From assembly GCA_020465985.1 (NCBI GenBank), contig JAANYP010004403.1, positions 43,981 through 107,980 on the forward strand: a stretch of 64,000 nt of DNA, read 5' to 3'. The notes beneath the pieces were generated by a model. That model was not told where the DNA came from. It did not search any database and was given only the letters and a program-made list of their open reading frames with translations. Made by a program: the position numbers and the translations under genes. Below, piece by piece: positions 43,893 to 54,961 of the stretch (positions are counted from its first letter, which is position 1; every line of letters begins with the position of its first letter). This DNA is from Centrapalus pauciflorus. Lineage: Eukaryota > Streptophyta > Magnoliopsida > Asterales > Asteraceae.

Positions 43893-44570
43893 GGCTGACA
43901 ATTTGGGGGCTAACGAGACGCTGGGTCGCCAAATGGGTCAGATAACCGAATCGCTCATGAAACGAGAGTAGGGAAAGCTTCCAAGTAACACTGTTCTAAA
44001 CCATTTGCACGCACACAACAAAGAGAAGAAGCATGAGGTGAATGAAGTATCCAAGGTGACTACCCTGAGAAATGCTAGAGAAGTAGATAACACGATCGAA
44101 ATGCCAAAGGAACAAGAAGTAGAAGAAGACACCGACACTGAGGTCGTGTCTGAAGACACGGAGGATCCTAAAATGAAGGAAGGTTCTAAGAAAGTTACTT
44201 TCAAAGAACCAATCAAGGCAGATATCCAAATTCCCAAAGTTGGGGAGGCGGTTAAGGATCAGGACACCACAGCTCCTCCACCTTACCCTGCTGCTCTGGA
44301 AAATCCGAAATCATCTCCATCTGGCAAGAGAGGTCCATAACCTGAGGATTTGTGGGACTTATTCAATCAGGTCAAGATCAATATCCCATTGGTCAAGGCT
44401 ATTCAACAATTACCCTCTTATGCCAAATTCATAAAAGATCTCTGCATGCAGAAAAGAAAGTTCAAAGTCTCGCTTCCCAAGAAGATCAATCTAACAGATC
44501 AAGTGAGTGCGGTGATTTCAAATTCCTTGCCACCATACCTGAAAGATCCTGATAACCGTTGATTCCAGTG
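43893..44570 (+). pseudogene. gag: RE10 Athila-type gag fragment
   Basis: NLGANETLGRQMGQITESL, stop at 43969, acidic Glu/Asp-rich stretch (44090-44200), PPPYPAAL, stop at 44338, then LFNQVKINIPLVKAIQQLPS, YAKFIKDLCMQKRKF and QVSAVISNSLPPYLKDP. The last block is the conserved end of Athila Gag before the protease. A frameshift at about 44560 leads into the protease frame. Confidence 0.75.
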
Positions 44571-44969
44571 ACAATTGGCAATGTGCAAATCAAAAAGGCA
44601 TTACTCGACCTTGGAGCCAGTGTAAACATCTTTCCTAGAAATTTGTTTGATAAACATGATCTAGGCCAGTTACAAACCACTAATATTTTTCTGCAGCTGG
44701 CAGATCGTTCGACAAAATGTCCAAGGGGTATCATATCGGACGTGATAGTAAAAGTAGAAGACTTTTATTATCCAGTCGACTTCCTAGTCTTAGATACTGA
44801 GAGTTCCCTTGGAGAGAAACAGCCAGCCATTATCTTAGGCAGACTGTTCTTAGCTACAATTAATACTCGAATCAATTGTAGAATGGGGGCTGTATATATT
44901 GCCTTTGGGAATCGCAAGGTGCAATTAAATGTGTTCAATGCTTCCACCGTTGCTTCAATCGATTCTTAA
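44559..44969 (+). pseudogene. pol: RE10 Athila-type aspartic protease
   Basis: PVTIGNVQIKKALLDLGASV: the Athila lineage characteristically has DLGASVN in place of the usual DTGA. Then IFLQLADRSTKCPRGIISDV, FYYPVDFLVLDTE, PAIILGRLFLATINTRINC and a tail ending near 44969. Length and order match the family. The catalytic Asp is present. Confidence 0.8.
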
Positions 44970-45199
44970 TGTTACATGATAGATTCGGTGGATGAGCTTG
45001 TGTAGCAGCACTGTTCACTAATCAATGCAAAGGACACCAATGAGTTGTTCCTTGCCGAGCACGACACTGCTATGATGAACTCTCATACATGCAATAAACT
45101 CGAGGAAGTCATGAAATCCACGTAGGAATCTAAACAACCACCGTGGACACATAAGACAGAGAAATTGTTAACTGATATGCCTCAATCTGCAACGCCTTC

Positions 45200-45520
45200 A
45201 ACAAAACAACCATGTGTTTTAGAATTGAAAACCTTGCCTGTGCATTTGAAATATGCCTGCTTAGGTCAGAATGACACTCTGTCAAACATTATTTCATCTG
45301 ATCTGACCAAGGCACTAGAAAAAGCTCTACTGTAAGTGTTAGTAAAATATAAAGAGGCAGTAGGTTGGACTAAGAATGTTGTTTCCAACCACCTATTTAG
45401 GCTCCTAATTCTCCCATTAGACTTAGCTGATCACATTAGGGACTCCTTCCCTAATGATCAATTATTATCAATTTCCAGAATACACTGGTTTCCAAATGGG
45501 ACACCAAAAATATGCTAGTC
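45200..45520 (+). pseudogene. pol: RE10 pol remnant: RT start joined to RNase H/integrase edge
   Basis: LKYACLGQNDTLSNIISSDL and KYKEAVGWTKN correspond to the segment just before Athila RT. Without interruption the frame continues VVSNHLFRL and DSFPNDQLLSIS, which correspond to the stretch between RNase H and integrase (typically VVADHLSRL ... FPDEQLF). The ~2 kb in between (RT and RNase H) is missing, with the joint in frame. One stop at 45333-45335. Confidence 0.65.
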
Positions 45521-47079
45521 TCTGAACTAATCATGTTAAAAGATCCCAAACATAGTTAGAATAGTACAGAAGCAGTATGTCTGGCTGGAGACGTAAAACT
45601 TAGCGCTTCCTGGGAGGCAACCCATAGAACTTTGTGGGTATGTTTCTGGAAACCCTCACGAGACAACACTCATCCACTCGGGACACCGAGGGGTTTAACG
45701 GCTTGTTGCAATGCTAAGTGTAATCGTGATTGCCTACGAAAAGGCAGATTATTTATTTCTTAGTTTTATTGTAACCAACTAAGTTGGGGAGGGTTTCCTA
45801 TCCAATTTTAGTTGTTTCTAGACTTAAGTTTACTTCTATTTATGCAAGTGTGCTAGTTTAATGAATGTTAGTTTTTACTTTAGTATCATCTTTCCCGAAT
45901 AAGCAAAGAATTTTATTAAAAATGTGATTTTGTTCATTGTCTGCTCATTATAAGTGTTGTTATGTTACGAGGACGTCACAATCGTCTAAGTTGGGGAGAG
46001 TAGGTTTCCATGAAATGTTTAATATGATATAATGAGCCTCCACAAAATTTTTTAATTAGACTGAAATTTGACCACCTGGGCAAAGAGCTACGACATATCA
46101 TGAATGGCAGATCTGGGCATATTGAGAGGGGGATCGACATCAAGAGGATTTTCAGGCTAGTAGTTTTTCTATTGTATCTTTGGTCCTCCTCCTTCTTTCT
46201 AGTGATCAGGTACCATCGTTTCTTGTTCTTCACATTTATCGTATTTTGATTTGCTTGTTTGGGTTAGAATTTTAATTTTTGTTATTTTATTTCAGTAGTT
46301 GAGTGTGTTTGTTTTCATATGTCGAGTCCTTTTAAATGTGAATGCTTAGTGTCAATGCAGTCTTTTGAAATTCCCAAATGATTCTTGCTTGTCGATCAGG
46401 CCATGAAAAATGATGATACATAGAAAAATTGTACCCGGAATTAGTTAGTGTTAGTAAGAAATTATAGAATTATGTTAAGAGTCATTATAATAATTAACAT
46501 TTTAATGTAAGTTGAGTTCAAGTAAGTTAAGATATATTTGTGCTTAAATGAAAATAATGTGTCAAAAGATTATGGAAAACTCATGCAATAAGGGGGAGAT
46601 TCAAGGGTATCCTAGTTGGTTCAGGAAATTAAGTCCAACGGGGTACCATTCATGCATAATCCCCTTAAAGCCATCTGGTTTGGGAGGATTGACCCAAATC
46701 CCGCTACATGGACCAATTCGAAAATTATGATTAAAAACTCGAGTTAAAATAAAAAATATATTCAGAGCATGGTAAAAAAGTTACATATTGTCGTATATAT
46801 GCATACAGGGAAAAGATGGTCAAAAGACTCACGTGTTTTAAGACTGTAATCTAGAGCTAAAAGGGTAATTTCAAAAACTAAGATGCATTATAAATAATTA
46901 GAGAAAATGTGTTTTAGCATAAAATGTTCTTTAGCTTACATTCAAAATTTTAATGCATTATTGTGAAGGCTGACTTAACCTAGAGTTACTGAACACACTA
47001 CTAATACAGTCGGTACATAGTTAATTCTGATTCTAAGGCTTGTTCGGGGACGATCAAGAGTTAAGTTGGGGTGGTTTAA
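45521..47079 (+). other. RE10 3' untranslated region and PPT
   Basis: No coding signal. It includes the GGGAGGCAACCC stretch, three AAGTTGGGGWGR purine-rich words (45780, 45990 and 47064), and the last of these directly before the LTR start as PPT. Frames of 60-85 codons here look random. Confidence 0.6.
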
Positions 47080-48206
47080 TGAGACTGTAAAATTGCGTGT
47101 TTTCAGAAGTTTTAAATGCTCATATATGCATTTTCACTTTCTAACATCAGTACTTTTACGCAATATTTCATTTTCAGGGTCAGGAAGTCAATTCAAAGCA
47201 CCACGAAAAAATTAAGCTCAAAAGGCGCAGGTCTGGGAGTAGGGTTATGCCCAGGTCTACGCCCCTTACACCCCAAAACAGTAAGATTTTAAGTTCAAGA
47301 TCAGTTCCAGTGCAGGTTGGCGTACCCCCAGGCGCAGGGGGGCGCAGGGCTACGCCTCTGTAGCGTAAAAACCCTACAGTTGCATTTCTAGGTCCAAAAC
47401 CCTAAAAATAACGACCTCTATAAATAGAGGTGACCTGCAGACATTTTCAAGGGGGTTCCGAATATTAAAAACGCTGGCGAAGCCCTGCTGCAATCAAGTC
47501 ACGGATCAAGTACGAAGAGGTGGAGCGCAACCATTAATCGCCGAAGAAGCCTTACAATGATCTCCACAATAAGTTCTGGTGCAGAACACATGATGGAAGG
47601 CTAGACTTCATAGCCTTTTGCGGAGGATCTACGGCTAAGTGTACTTTATTGAACATTCTTTTTGTATTGATGTATTTATGACTATTGAAAAGTTTATGAT
47701 TGCAAGTGATGTACTTTTGGTTTTGTTATGATTGAATGTATTAATTGGTAAAAGCAAGATAGTTTGTAGTGATATTATTGTTTGTGTCGTGTCCAATAGT
47801 TTAGCGAGATTAAGACAAGTAATAAATGTTGCATGCACTATTCCGAGATTTATTGGTTAAAGATTCATGATTAATACGACTGTGAAATTGGTTATGACTT
47901 TGTGACCATTGTACAATGCTCAATTAATAATAACTTATGCCGTAGTGAATTCGTAAATGGTTATCTTTTACTTGATTTGTTATTTAATCGTAGGTCGCGT
48001 TGCCATTGTTTAGAAGTAATTTAGTTTTAATCACTTTTTCGAACAATCAAATTCATTATTTAAATCGCTTTCTTAATTCATAAAGAAGCTAGCAAATTAA
48101 CCCTAATAAACCTACACGCTTCATGTGGATTCAATCCTTAATTCCCTACACTAGTAGGTAGTTTAGACTATTTCTACGGGTCATAACAACGACTCGTTAA
48201 CCCTCA
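47080..48206 (+). repeat. RE10 3' LTR (about 1127 bp)
   Basis: Starts TGAGACTG after the PPT and ends AACCCTCA. The right half (47600-48206) aligns in reverse orientation with 12570-11952 (RE5). A TATAAATAGAGG word at 47415-47430 is a plausible TATA box. Confidence 0.65.
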
Positions 48207-48688
48207 AAAATTAATTTCCGACCTAATAAACTTCTTGAAAACGATTTTGATAGTTCACAGAATTGATACAAAACAATATGCAATCAAACAATTCAATCAA
48301 CAATCAGATTAATCATAAAACAATCACGCATAGAATAATATAGATCAAAAGTCAAAGTGTAGTATTCAATTTCATAGACCTGAACACCTGAATACAATTA
48401 CCAGGAAAACCCCTATTTATACTACAATACACAACTTCAAGAATATTACAAAACAACCCCCTAACTTTACAAAATCAAGCTATCCCAAAAGTCTGCTTTT
48501 TTTTACCTACGCACCAAACAGAAACATAAAGAAGATTTGTGGGTGGGGTCATCGGTTTCTTTTTTCATAAACTTTGTGGATTTAAGTCTTGTGGGTATGG
48601 GTTATGTTGGGGTAACTTTTTCATTTATTTACTTTGTTGGGCTACAATATTACTTAATTAGGTTTATAGTTTAAATGGTTTCTAACAT
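48207..48688 (-). other. Unassigned AT-rich stretch, possibly a copia LTR remnant
   Basis: No coding signal. On the minus strand a GTATAAATAGGGG word (about 48423-48411) is TATA-like, and the surrounding layout resembles the U3-R part of the RE3 LTR. Terminal TG/CA and a TSD were not found. Confidence 0.3.
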
Positions 48689-49333
48689 TGTCAAGATCAA
48701 ATCACCTATGACTAACTGGTTTGAATAAATCAGAGTTAAACCGATAATCTTATTTTGAATCAAAGTCCAATTAAGAAGTTTGCGGAATAACACTCAATTG
48801 TTTTAAGAAAAGCTTTCAGAACAATAAGAACAGAACAATTCCAATCAATAAACTCAATCAATATCAAGACCTTTCCATAACCAATCTCTGATTACAATCA
48901 CCTCTAATCTGTTTGAGTAGACAATAAACACAAATTGTTCTTAGGGTTTTTCAACCTTAGAGGCTTTAGAAACTTAGACAGAATACAGGTTACAAAATAC
49001 GAATTGATTAAACACCGAATACATAAGAAAGACCTAGTCTATCTCTATTTATAAACTTGTGAGTTATTTCCTTGATAAATGAGATTTTTCTTGAGAGGAA
49101 ATCTTTGGAAGATCTTCAAATCTTGAAATCTTTATCACTTCCTGATTTGTAGCACTTTCTGTTATCTGTTTGTTGCACAGCTTGAACTTTAACTCTAGCA
49201 GCTTGAACATTTTGAACTAGCAGCTCGAGATTCTTGAACTAGCAGCTTGAACTTTGTAATTACACAGAAATACTACTAACAGTCTAAGAAATCCTAACTA
49301 ACAGCTTGACATACATAGATTATTTCCCAACAA
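48689..49333 (-). repeat. RE11 3' LTR (645 bp)
   Basis: Minus strand TGTTGGGAAATAAT...TTGATCTTGACA. U3 (49180-49310 on +) has repeated words GTTCAAGCTG, AGCTGCTAGTTCAA and GACTGTTAGT. A TTATAAATAGAG word (about 49055) is a likely TATA box. Confidence 0.8.
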
Positions 49334-49347
49334 TCTCCCCCAACATA
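49334..49347 (-). other. RE11 polypurine tract
   Basis: Minus-strand TGTTGGGGGAGAT adjoining the LTR. Confidence 0.85.
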
Positions 49348-49408
49348 AATTCTTAACTAAGACTTTAAGCTTCTTTACAAATAAGGAAATATATACAAAG
49401 TAAAACTA

Positions 49409-52215
49409 TTATACATATTTCAATTGTGCAAGCTTCTGCCTTAGAGCCTCTATGAAGTCTCTTTTTAGTTCTTTATTATCACAATCTATCTTCATTGTGC
49501 TCATCTGATGTAGCCATTCTGATGGAAAATCGAGAAATTCAAAACTATAAAATCTGTTGGATCTGTCTGACAGATTGACTCTGTATATCATGGATTTTTC
49601 ATATAGATCAATCTGTACAATCTTCATTTCCTTGGCAGCTTTTATATCCATTCTTGTGGATTCTGGATCAATCATGCTTTGAAGATCTTTTATGTTATTC
49701 TGAACCCATACTATTGGTGATCTAGAGTGGCTGGCCTTCCCAATATTGTTCATCTGTCAGCTCTGCTCTAGTCATCCATTGAATTATTTGGACCAGGTTC
49801 TTATACTCCTCTTCTGGACCATCTTCTCTTTTAACTACAAAATGATATGCGAGATCAATGTTGTCTATTGAATTAGCATACCAGTAAGTAACTGGAGGTT
49901 TGGAGAAGTCATATTTATCAAGGGCTTTCTCTATCTTCATTGCCTTCTGTAATTGTTGATCAAACATAACCCTTTTTACTTGATCAAACTTTGCTTGAGG
50001 AATGACTTCTGGTTGGGGTACAGCAACAGTTTGAGAGGGTTCTTTTGATTGAGTTACATCATTGATCTAAGAAGAGTCTTGGACTTGTTCAGGAGCCTGT
50101 TCTTTGGCAGTGGCCTTATCATACAAGGCCTGGAGTTTCTCTATGGACCATGATTGTGCAATTACTCTTGGAATACCAGCACTAGCAGAGTTCACTTGCC
50201 AGTTTATTAAAAACCTTCTGTGTTCTGCCTTCGAAGGCCCTGTTGGCCTCTTCCTGTTCTTTTGTCCTTCTTTGACCACAAAACCACGTAAATAATCTCC
50301 AAGGGTTTCATCAGCACACATAGAGGCTTGAGCTTGTTGATCAAGGATTTGGTCTTGTTCTTCTCCTATTTTTCAAGCCAGTTCAGCGTTACCAGCAACT
50401 TGAGCTTCCTTTGAAACAAACTTGATCTTTGGTGTTTCAATTAGAATACCTTTTCCTTTGTCTGAAGCTGCTACTTGTGCTGTTGCTGTTTCTTGGACTG
50501 TTGAGGATGTTCCTTGAATTCCTTCTCTGATTAACACACCACCTGGCCTTTTAAGGGAAACAACTTGAACTTCGTGACTAACAGTTTGAGAAACTGGTGG
50601 GACTGTTAGCCTAGAAGCTGAAACTGCCAGAGGTGAACTTGAAGTTGCTTGGACTGAATGTGGGTTCTCCTGATTCTCCCCCTTTTCGGATTCATTGGTT
50701 TGATCAGAGGGACCAAAGACCGTTGCAAATAGGATTTGAATCTGCTTCTCAAGTTGGAAAATCTTTGTTCCATAGAGCTTCAACCCAAGTTGGAATTGGG
50801 CAAGCTTCTGCTGTTGGACTGCTGAGAGCTTTAAGTGAAAGGATTTGTGATTCTTGTGAAGCAATAGTGGACTTGTAATGTTCCAAAATAGCTACAACAG
50901 GTTTCAGCTGGGGATCCGTCAAAGCCATTAGTTGCAGACTGGCCTCAAGATCTTCAAATGATAGAGGGATTTGAGATCTATTATTGGCACCAAAACCAGA
51001 TGTATTAGAAGCATCTGGGCCCCTCTGTTCTTGGTACTGGGGACTTCCAGATGGTGCTTGCACACCCTCTATTGCCATGGGTGTGGTCTTAGGTATGTTG
51101 GAACTGTCCTGTGCCCCTTGTGCAGAAGCATCAGTAGTTCCAACCACAAAGCCCATATGAACATCCTCAGAAGGGATGTTCACCTCCATATTGATGGTGT
51201 GAGTATCCTCAGTGGGTGACCATTGGATATGTTGTGCAAGAGTATCCTCTTGCACAGGGAAATTTCGCTCTTGTTGTGGGTCTGAGGTGGAAGGAGCACC
51301 TGCGGCCCTTTGTTTCTTTTTAGTATATATTTTTAGTGGTGGGGCTGGGGAAGTATATATGGTAGAAGGATCAGAAGGGATTGTATCATGGGGAGTGGGT
51401 TGGGATCCTGCGGGTGAAGCAGTAATCTGGGGCTGAGCCTGCTCAGGATCCTCTCCCCTGTTTCTTGGAAAGATGATCTGCATTGCTTGAGGCAATGAGA
51501 CATCAACAGTATGAAAATTGGCACTTTGTTTCAAAAATCTTTTCACAAATGGTAAAGAGTGCCTATGGGGAACATATATCCTTTTATGTATTTTTAAAGA
51601 ATTGCAAGATTTGGCAATTACTTCAGACAAAAACTGAGGATACATAAAAAATTTCCCATTCTCTAAGGCATGTTGCCTTAACATCCCGTGAAAAATCATA
51701 TTTGAAAAATTGAACTGTTGGCCTGTGGATAAACAAACTAAAGCAGTTGCAATATTTGAGGAAAATTCAGACCAACCAGTCATTTTAGGGCTTAAGCATT
51801 GTTGAATGATATGTACAAGGTATTTCCATATGGGGCCGAAATGTGCTTTGAAAAAAGTAAATGAATCAGTTGGTCCCCTATACCCTATTTCAAAAAGACC
51901 TTCATGTAAAGCAGTATGAGAGAGATCGGTTATACCTGAAGCATCTTGCAGATGCAAGTGCTGTCGAATGGAATCTTCTGAGATGGTGATGGTATGACAA
52001 TCAATGGTAGTAACAAGAGACGTGATTCCATCATGTGTTGTCAAACTGGCTTTACTCCATAATTGCTCTATATGAGATACATAGATAGTGGGGTTTACGG
52101 TGAGAGCATGGTGGATGGATGAACTGTGAAGGAAATCGATCATTTCATGGAAGGGTTGTAGTTCAGCATGCTTTAGGGTGTTTGGAAGGCAGTTATGATC
52201 TTTGACAAACTCCAT
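49409..52215 (-). pseudogene. RE11 env-like ORF, with an intact 488-codon N-terminal frame
   Basis: ATG at 52215. Frame 1 (52215-50749): FHEMIDFLHSSSIHHALTVN, PTIYVSHIEQLWSKA, ISEDSIRQHLHLQDASG, WKYLVHIIQQCLSPKMTGWS, FFMYPQFLSEVIAKSC, then a Gln/Pro/Ser/Thr-rich disordered region (residues ~245-400) and a helical segment. A frameshift near 50800 leads to 50864-50373 (QQQKLAQFQLGLKLYGTKIF), stop, basic patch KNRKRPTGPSKAEHRR (50321-50067), then 49967-49722 and 49753-49409 (C-terminal domain with FYSFEFLDFPSEWL). Similar ORFs occur downstream of pol in copia elements of Asteraceae; some are annotated as longin-like, which I think is misleading. No signal peptide or membrane helix. Confidence 0.75.
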
Positions 52216-52370
52216 TGGTGCTGAAGAACCAGAGGATTTAGGGTTTGGCTCGAAGATTTGGAAATCGCACAGGGAGGGAATGAGAGGGCTCTGGAAGATA
52301 TTTAGAGACTGGTAGTTATAACTGAACGAAACTGAAACTTTTGAGGGTTTGGATTTTAAAAATATGTAGT
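52216..52370 (-). promoter_or_regulatory. Promoter-like leader upstream of the RE11 env-like ATG
   Basis: On the minus strand, a TATTTTTAAAAT word lies about 145 bp upstream of the ATG (52366-52352), followed by a pyrimidine-rich leader with AAACCCTCAAA (about 52353-52343) and a telo-box AAACCCTAAA (52247-52238). The leader between these and 52215 has no other ATG. It resembles an ordinary plant gene 5' UTR more than a read-through spacer. Confidence 0.4.
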
Positions 52371-52599
52371 CCCGCGTACAAACACCTTAGAAATGATTGA
52401 AATGCCCTGCATACTTAACAGACCAAGTGAGCAACTAACAGTCTGAGAAAATGAACTAGCAGCTTGAGAATATTCTCAAGCTGATAGTTAGTTACTGAGC
52501 AATATCTATTGAAGCAGTGTCTCCTCCTTAACTAAACACATATAACAAAGAATTTACACAAATTATAGAAGATGGTAATGTAAGGTAGATTAATCCATG

Positions 52600-53241
52600 T
52601 TTACCATACCAATATTTGATACTAGAAAAGTGAATCATCCTACATCAAATGGTTTAGTAAAAAGATCTGCTAACTTATCATCAGTATGAATTTTGGTAAC
52701 TTGAGTTAACTAAAATGAAATCTAATATCTATGTGCTTGGTTTTGGGAAACTTTACTGGATTTTGTACAATACTGATTGCACATGAATTATCAATGTAAA
52801 TAGGAGTAGATAGAAAGTTCATACCATAGTCTCTTAGTTGGTTCTGAATCCACATAACCTGAGAGCAACAGCTAGCAGCTGCAACATATTCTGCCTCTGT
52901 GGATGAAGTGGACACTGTGGTTTGTTTCTTGCACTGCCAAGAGACTAGTCTTGCACCTAAATATTGACATCCTCAATTTGTTGACTTCCTGTCTATATTG
53001 CAACATGCATCGTCACTATTAGAATATGCTATTAATTCAAGAGGAGAATCCTTAGAATACCATAGGCCTAATTTTGATTGGCCTTTAGATATCTAAAGAT
53101 TCTCTTAACAACAAATAGATTTGAGTCCTCTGGGGCACATTGGAACCTCTCTATATTGCAACTTTGCAAAGTATGTCATTGGTTGATCCAAAGATGATGA
53201 TATATACATAGATCTAAACAAGAAGGATCTCTAATTTAATA
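52600..53241 (-). pseudogene. pol: RE11 RT tail and RNase H, damaged
   Basis: The RT loop reads IYVYIIIFGS where VYVDDIIFGS is expected. After a deletion come LGLWYSKDSP, SNSDDACCNIDRKST, LGARLVSWQCKKQT, then an open stretch (52915-52706) with VSTSSTEAEYVAAASCCSQV, IYIDNSCAISIVQNPVKFPK and TKHIDIRFHF. It ends in frame noise with DKLADLFTKPF. Both RT catalysis and RNase H continuity are lost. Confidence 0.8.
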
Positions 53242-54347
53242 GACTTTGTGAACAATGTCTTCTCTAGAGTGCCTCTCTTGAATCCATTCTGTAGTAAGTA
53301 GGAAGATAGAGTGTCATACCATGCTCTAGGAGCTTGGTGCAACCCATAGAGTGCCTTATTTAACTTGTAAACTCTGTCAGGATACTTGTAGTGTTCAAAC
53401 CCAGGTGGTTGACACACATATACCTCCTCATGAATTGTACCATAGAGGAATGCAGATTTTACATCCATTTGATACACTTTGAATCCTTTATAGCTTGCAT
53501 AGACTAGGAATAGTCTGATAGCTTCAATCCTTGCTACTGGAGCAAAGACATCATCATAGTCTATGCCTTCTTCTTGAGTGTAACCTTGAGCTACGAGCTT
53601 TGCTTTGTTCTTGATCACTATACCTCTTTCATCCTTTTTATTCCTGAAAACCCATCTTGTACCAATTGCCCTCTTTCCTTTATGCAAATCAACCAGTTGC
53701 CACACATTCTGACTCTTGAATTGCAGTAGCTCTTCTTGCATGGCTTCAATCCAAGATGGATCCTTCAGAGCTCAGATGCCTTCTTTGGTTCTAGCTGTGA
53801 CATAAAACTTGCATGTTCAAAGGCAGCTAGACTGAACTCAGGAACTGTTTCCTCAGAGACAGTTGTTTCCTTGTAAATCATATTCCTTGTTTGCACAGGT
53901 GTGCGTGGATCTCCCATGATCTGATTAAGAGGATGATATTTGTGAACCCTGAGTGTAGGTTCACTTTCTATCTGAATTGAGCTTCCCAGGTTGGTGTAAT
54001 CACCTTCTGCACTTGATGATTCTGCTTCAATAACAGTTTGATCTGGAGTTGGGATTGTTTCCCTATTAGTTGAAGCTGTTACTTCAGGACATGGGATGGG
54101 CACCTCAAACTCTGTACCTTTTTCTTGTTGGTCAATCAGATTTCCAGGTGGGTCACAGGAAAGAAGTGGTAGAATAGTGTACTCATCCCATCTATTAGAA
54201 TCTTCAACAATTTGAGTCTTTGTGCCAACAGTTTGAACTCTTGTGCTGGCAGCATGAGAATTTGCACTGGCAGCATGAGAATCTATGTTACTAGTTTGAA
54301 CAATAAGTCCAACTGCTCCTGCAGAATTCTCATCAAAACTCAGAGAA
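53242..54347 (-). pseudogene. pol: RE11 integrase-RT linker and RT fingers/palm
   Basis: 54347-53765: linker with repeated SHAAS words and PTLRVHKYHPLNQIMGDP, the usual pre-RT landmark. Frameshift near 53765. 53741-53242: MQEELLQFKSQNVWQLVDLH, GTRWVFRNKKDERGIVIKNK, VFAPVARIEAIRLFL, YQMDVKSAFLYG (catalytic Asp) and GLHQAPRAWYDTLSSYLL, ending at TLFTK where about 45 residues up to the YVDD loop are deleted. Interrupted on the right by RE12 at 54348. Confidence 0.85.
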
Positions 54348-54920
54348 TGTAAGGTCACCTACCTACGGATCATATCTTGACGCGACCCCATCCAACGAGT
54401 GCGGAATCCTCGTTAGCGGTTTGACGGATGGATTACACACACGGAACACGGAGACACACACGATGATAGACGCAAACTAGACACCCCGTCTACACGTTAT
54501 TCTCTCCAAGAACACACACATAAACCTCTGCAAGTTCGTAATCGCCCAAAGCCTTACTTGTCTGCAAAAGTTGTTAATTAAAACGGATTGACACTTAATT
54601 ATAACCCTCAGATTCGAACTTGTCTTGGACAAGTTCGAAAAGGCCCAAGCCAATGAACTTGTCCACCATAAGTTCGAATCAGGCTTTTGAACTTATTCTA
54701 GAACTTGTCTTTGAAATTGTTCTAGAACTTATGTTTGAACTTATCTTTGAACTTATGTTTGAACATATTGTAAAACATCATTTACAACCAAGTTCAAACA
54801 TATATGCAATTAATTGCAAACATATAACAAACACGTATTTATATGCAATTACGAACAACTTGATTATTACAAAATATCGTCTATACTTAGACTGCTATCA
54901 TCACACAAGATGCACTAACA
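54348..54920 (-). repeat. RE12 3' LTR (573 bp)
   Basis: Minus strand TGTTAGTGCATC...GACCTTACA. It contains GGACAAGTTC/GAACTTGTCC inverted repeat (about 54613-54660) and a run of GAACTTATGTTT units (54690-54770), a counterpart of the ATAAGTTCAAAC repeats in RE2. Confidence 0.85.
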
Positions 54921-54961
54921 GACTCCCCTTTGACGATAGCTTCTATCTATATATACTTTTT

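Larger units (their letters stand above)
43893..48206 (+). mobile_element. RE10: Athila-like Ty3/gypsy element, 5'-truncated and internally deleted
   Basis: Contains gag C-terminus (43893-44570), protease (44559-44969), a join of RT/RNase H edges (45200-45520), 3' untranslated region (45521-47060, with GCGCTTCCTGGGAGGCAACCC at 45603-45623, a stretch familiar from the end of Athila coding regions), PPT (about 47061-47079) and 3' LTR (47080-48206). The 5' LTR, PBS and gag N-terminus are missing. Confidence 0.75.
48689..54347 (-). mobile_element. RE11: Ty1/copia element, 3' part, interrupted by RE12
   Basis: Minus-strand order seen: integrase-RT linker (from 54347), truncated RT, damaged RNase H, spacer with promoter-like sequence, env-like ORF (52215-49409), PPT, 3' LTR (49333-48689). 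The upstream part continues beyond RE12/RE13 outside the window. It is a third copia family, distinct from RE8 and RE6 in LTR, spacer and env-like sequence. Left flank AACAT (48684-48688); partner flank not visible. Confidence 0.85.

Noticed and set aside
48207..48688. A further complete LTR
   Set aside because: TATA-like word present, but no TG/CA ends, PBS, PPT or TSD found, so only a remnant is reported.
50749..52215. 488-codon frame as a host longin-like gene
   Set aside because: It sits between copia pol and a PPT plus LTR on the same strand, and its C-terminal half continues in other frames to the PPT.
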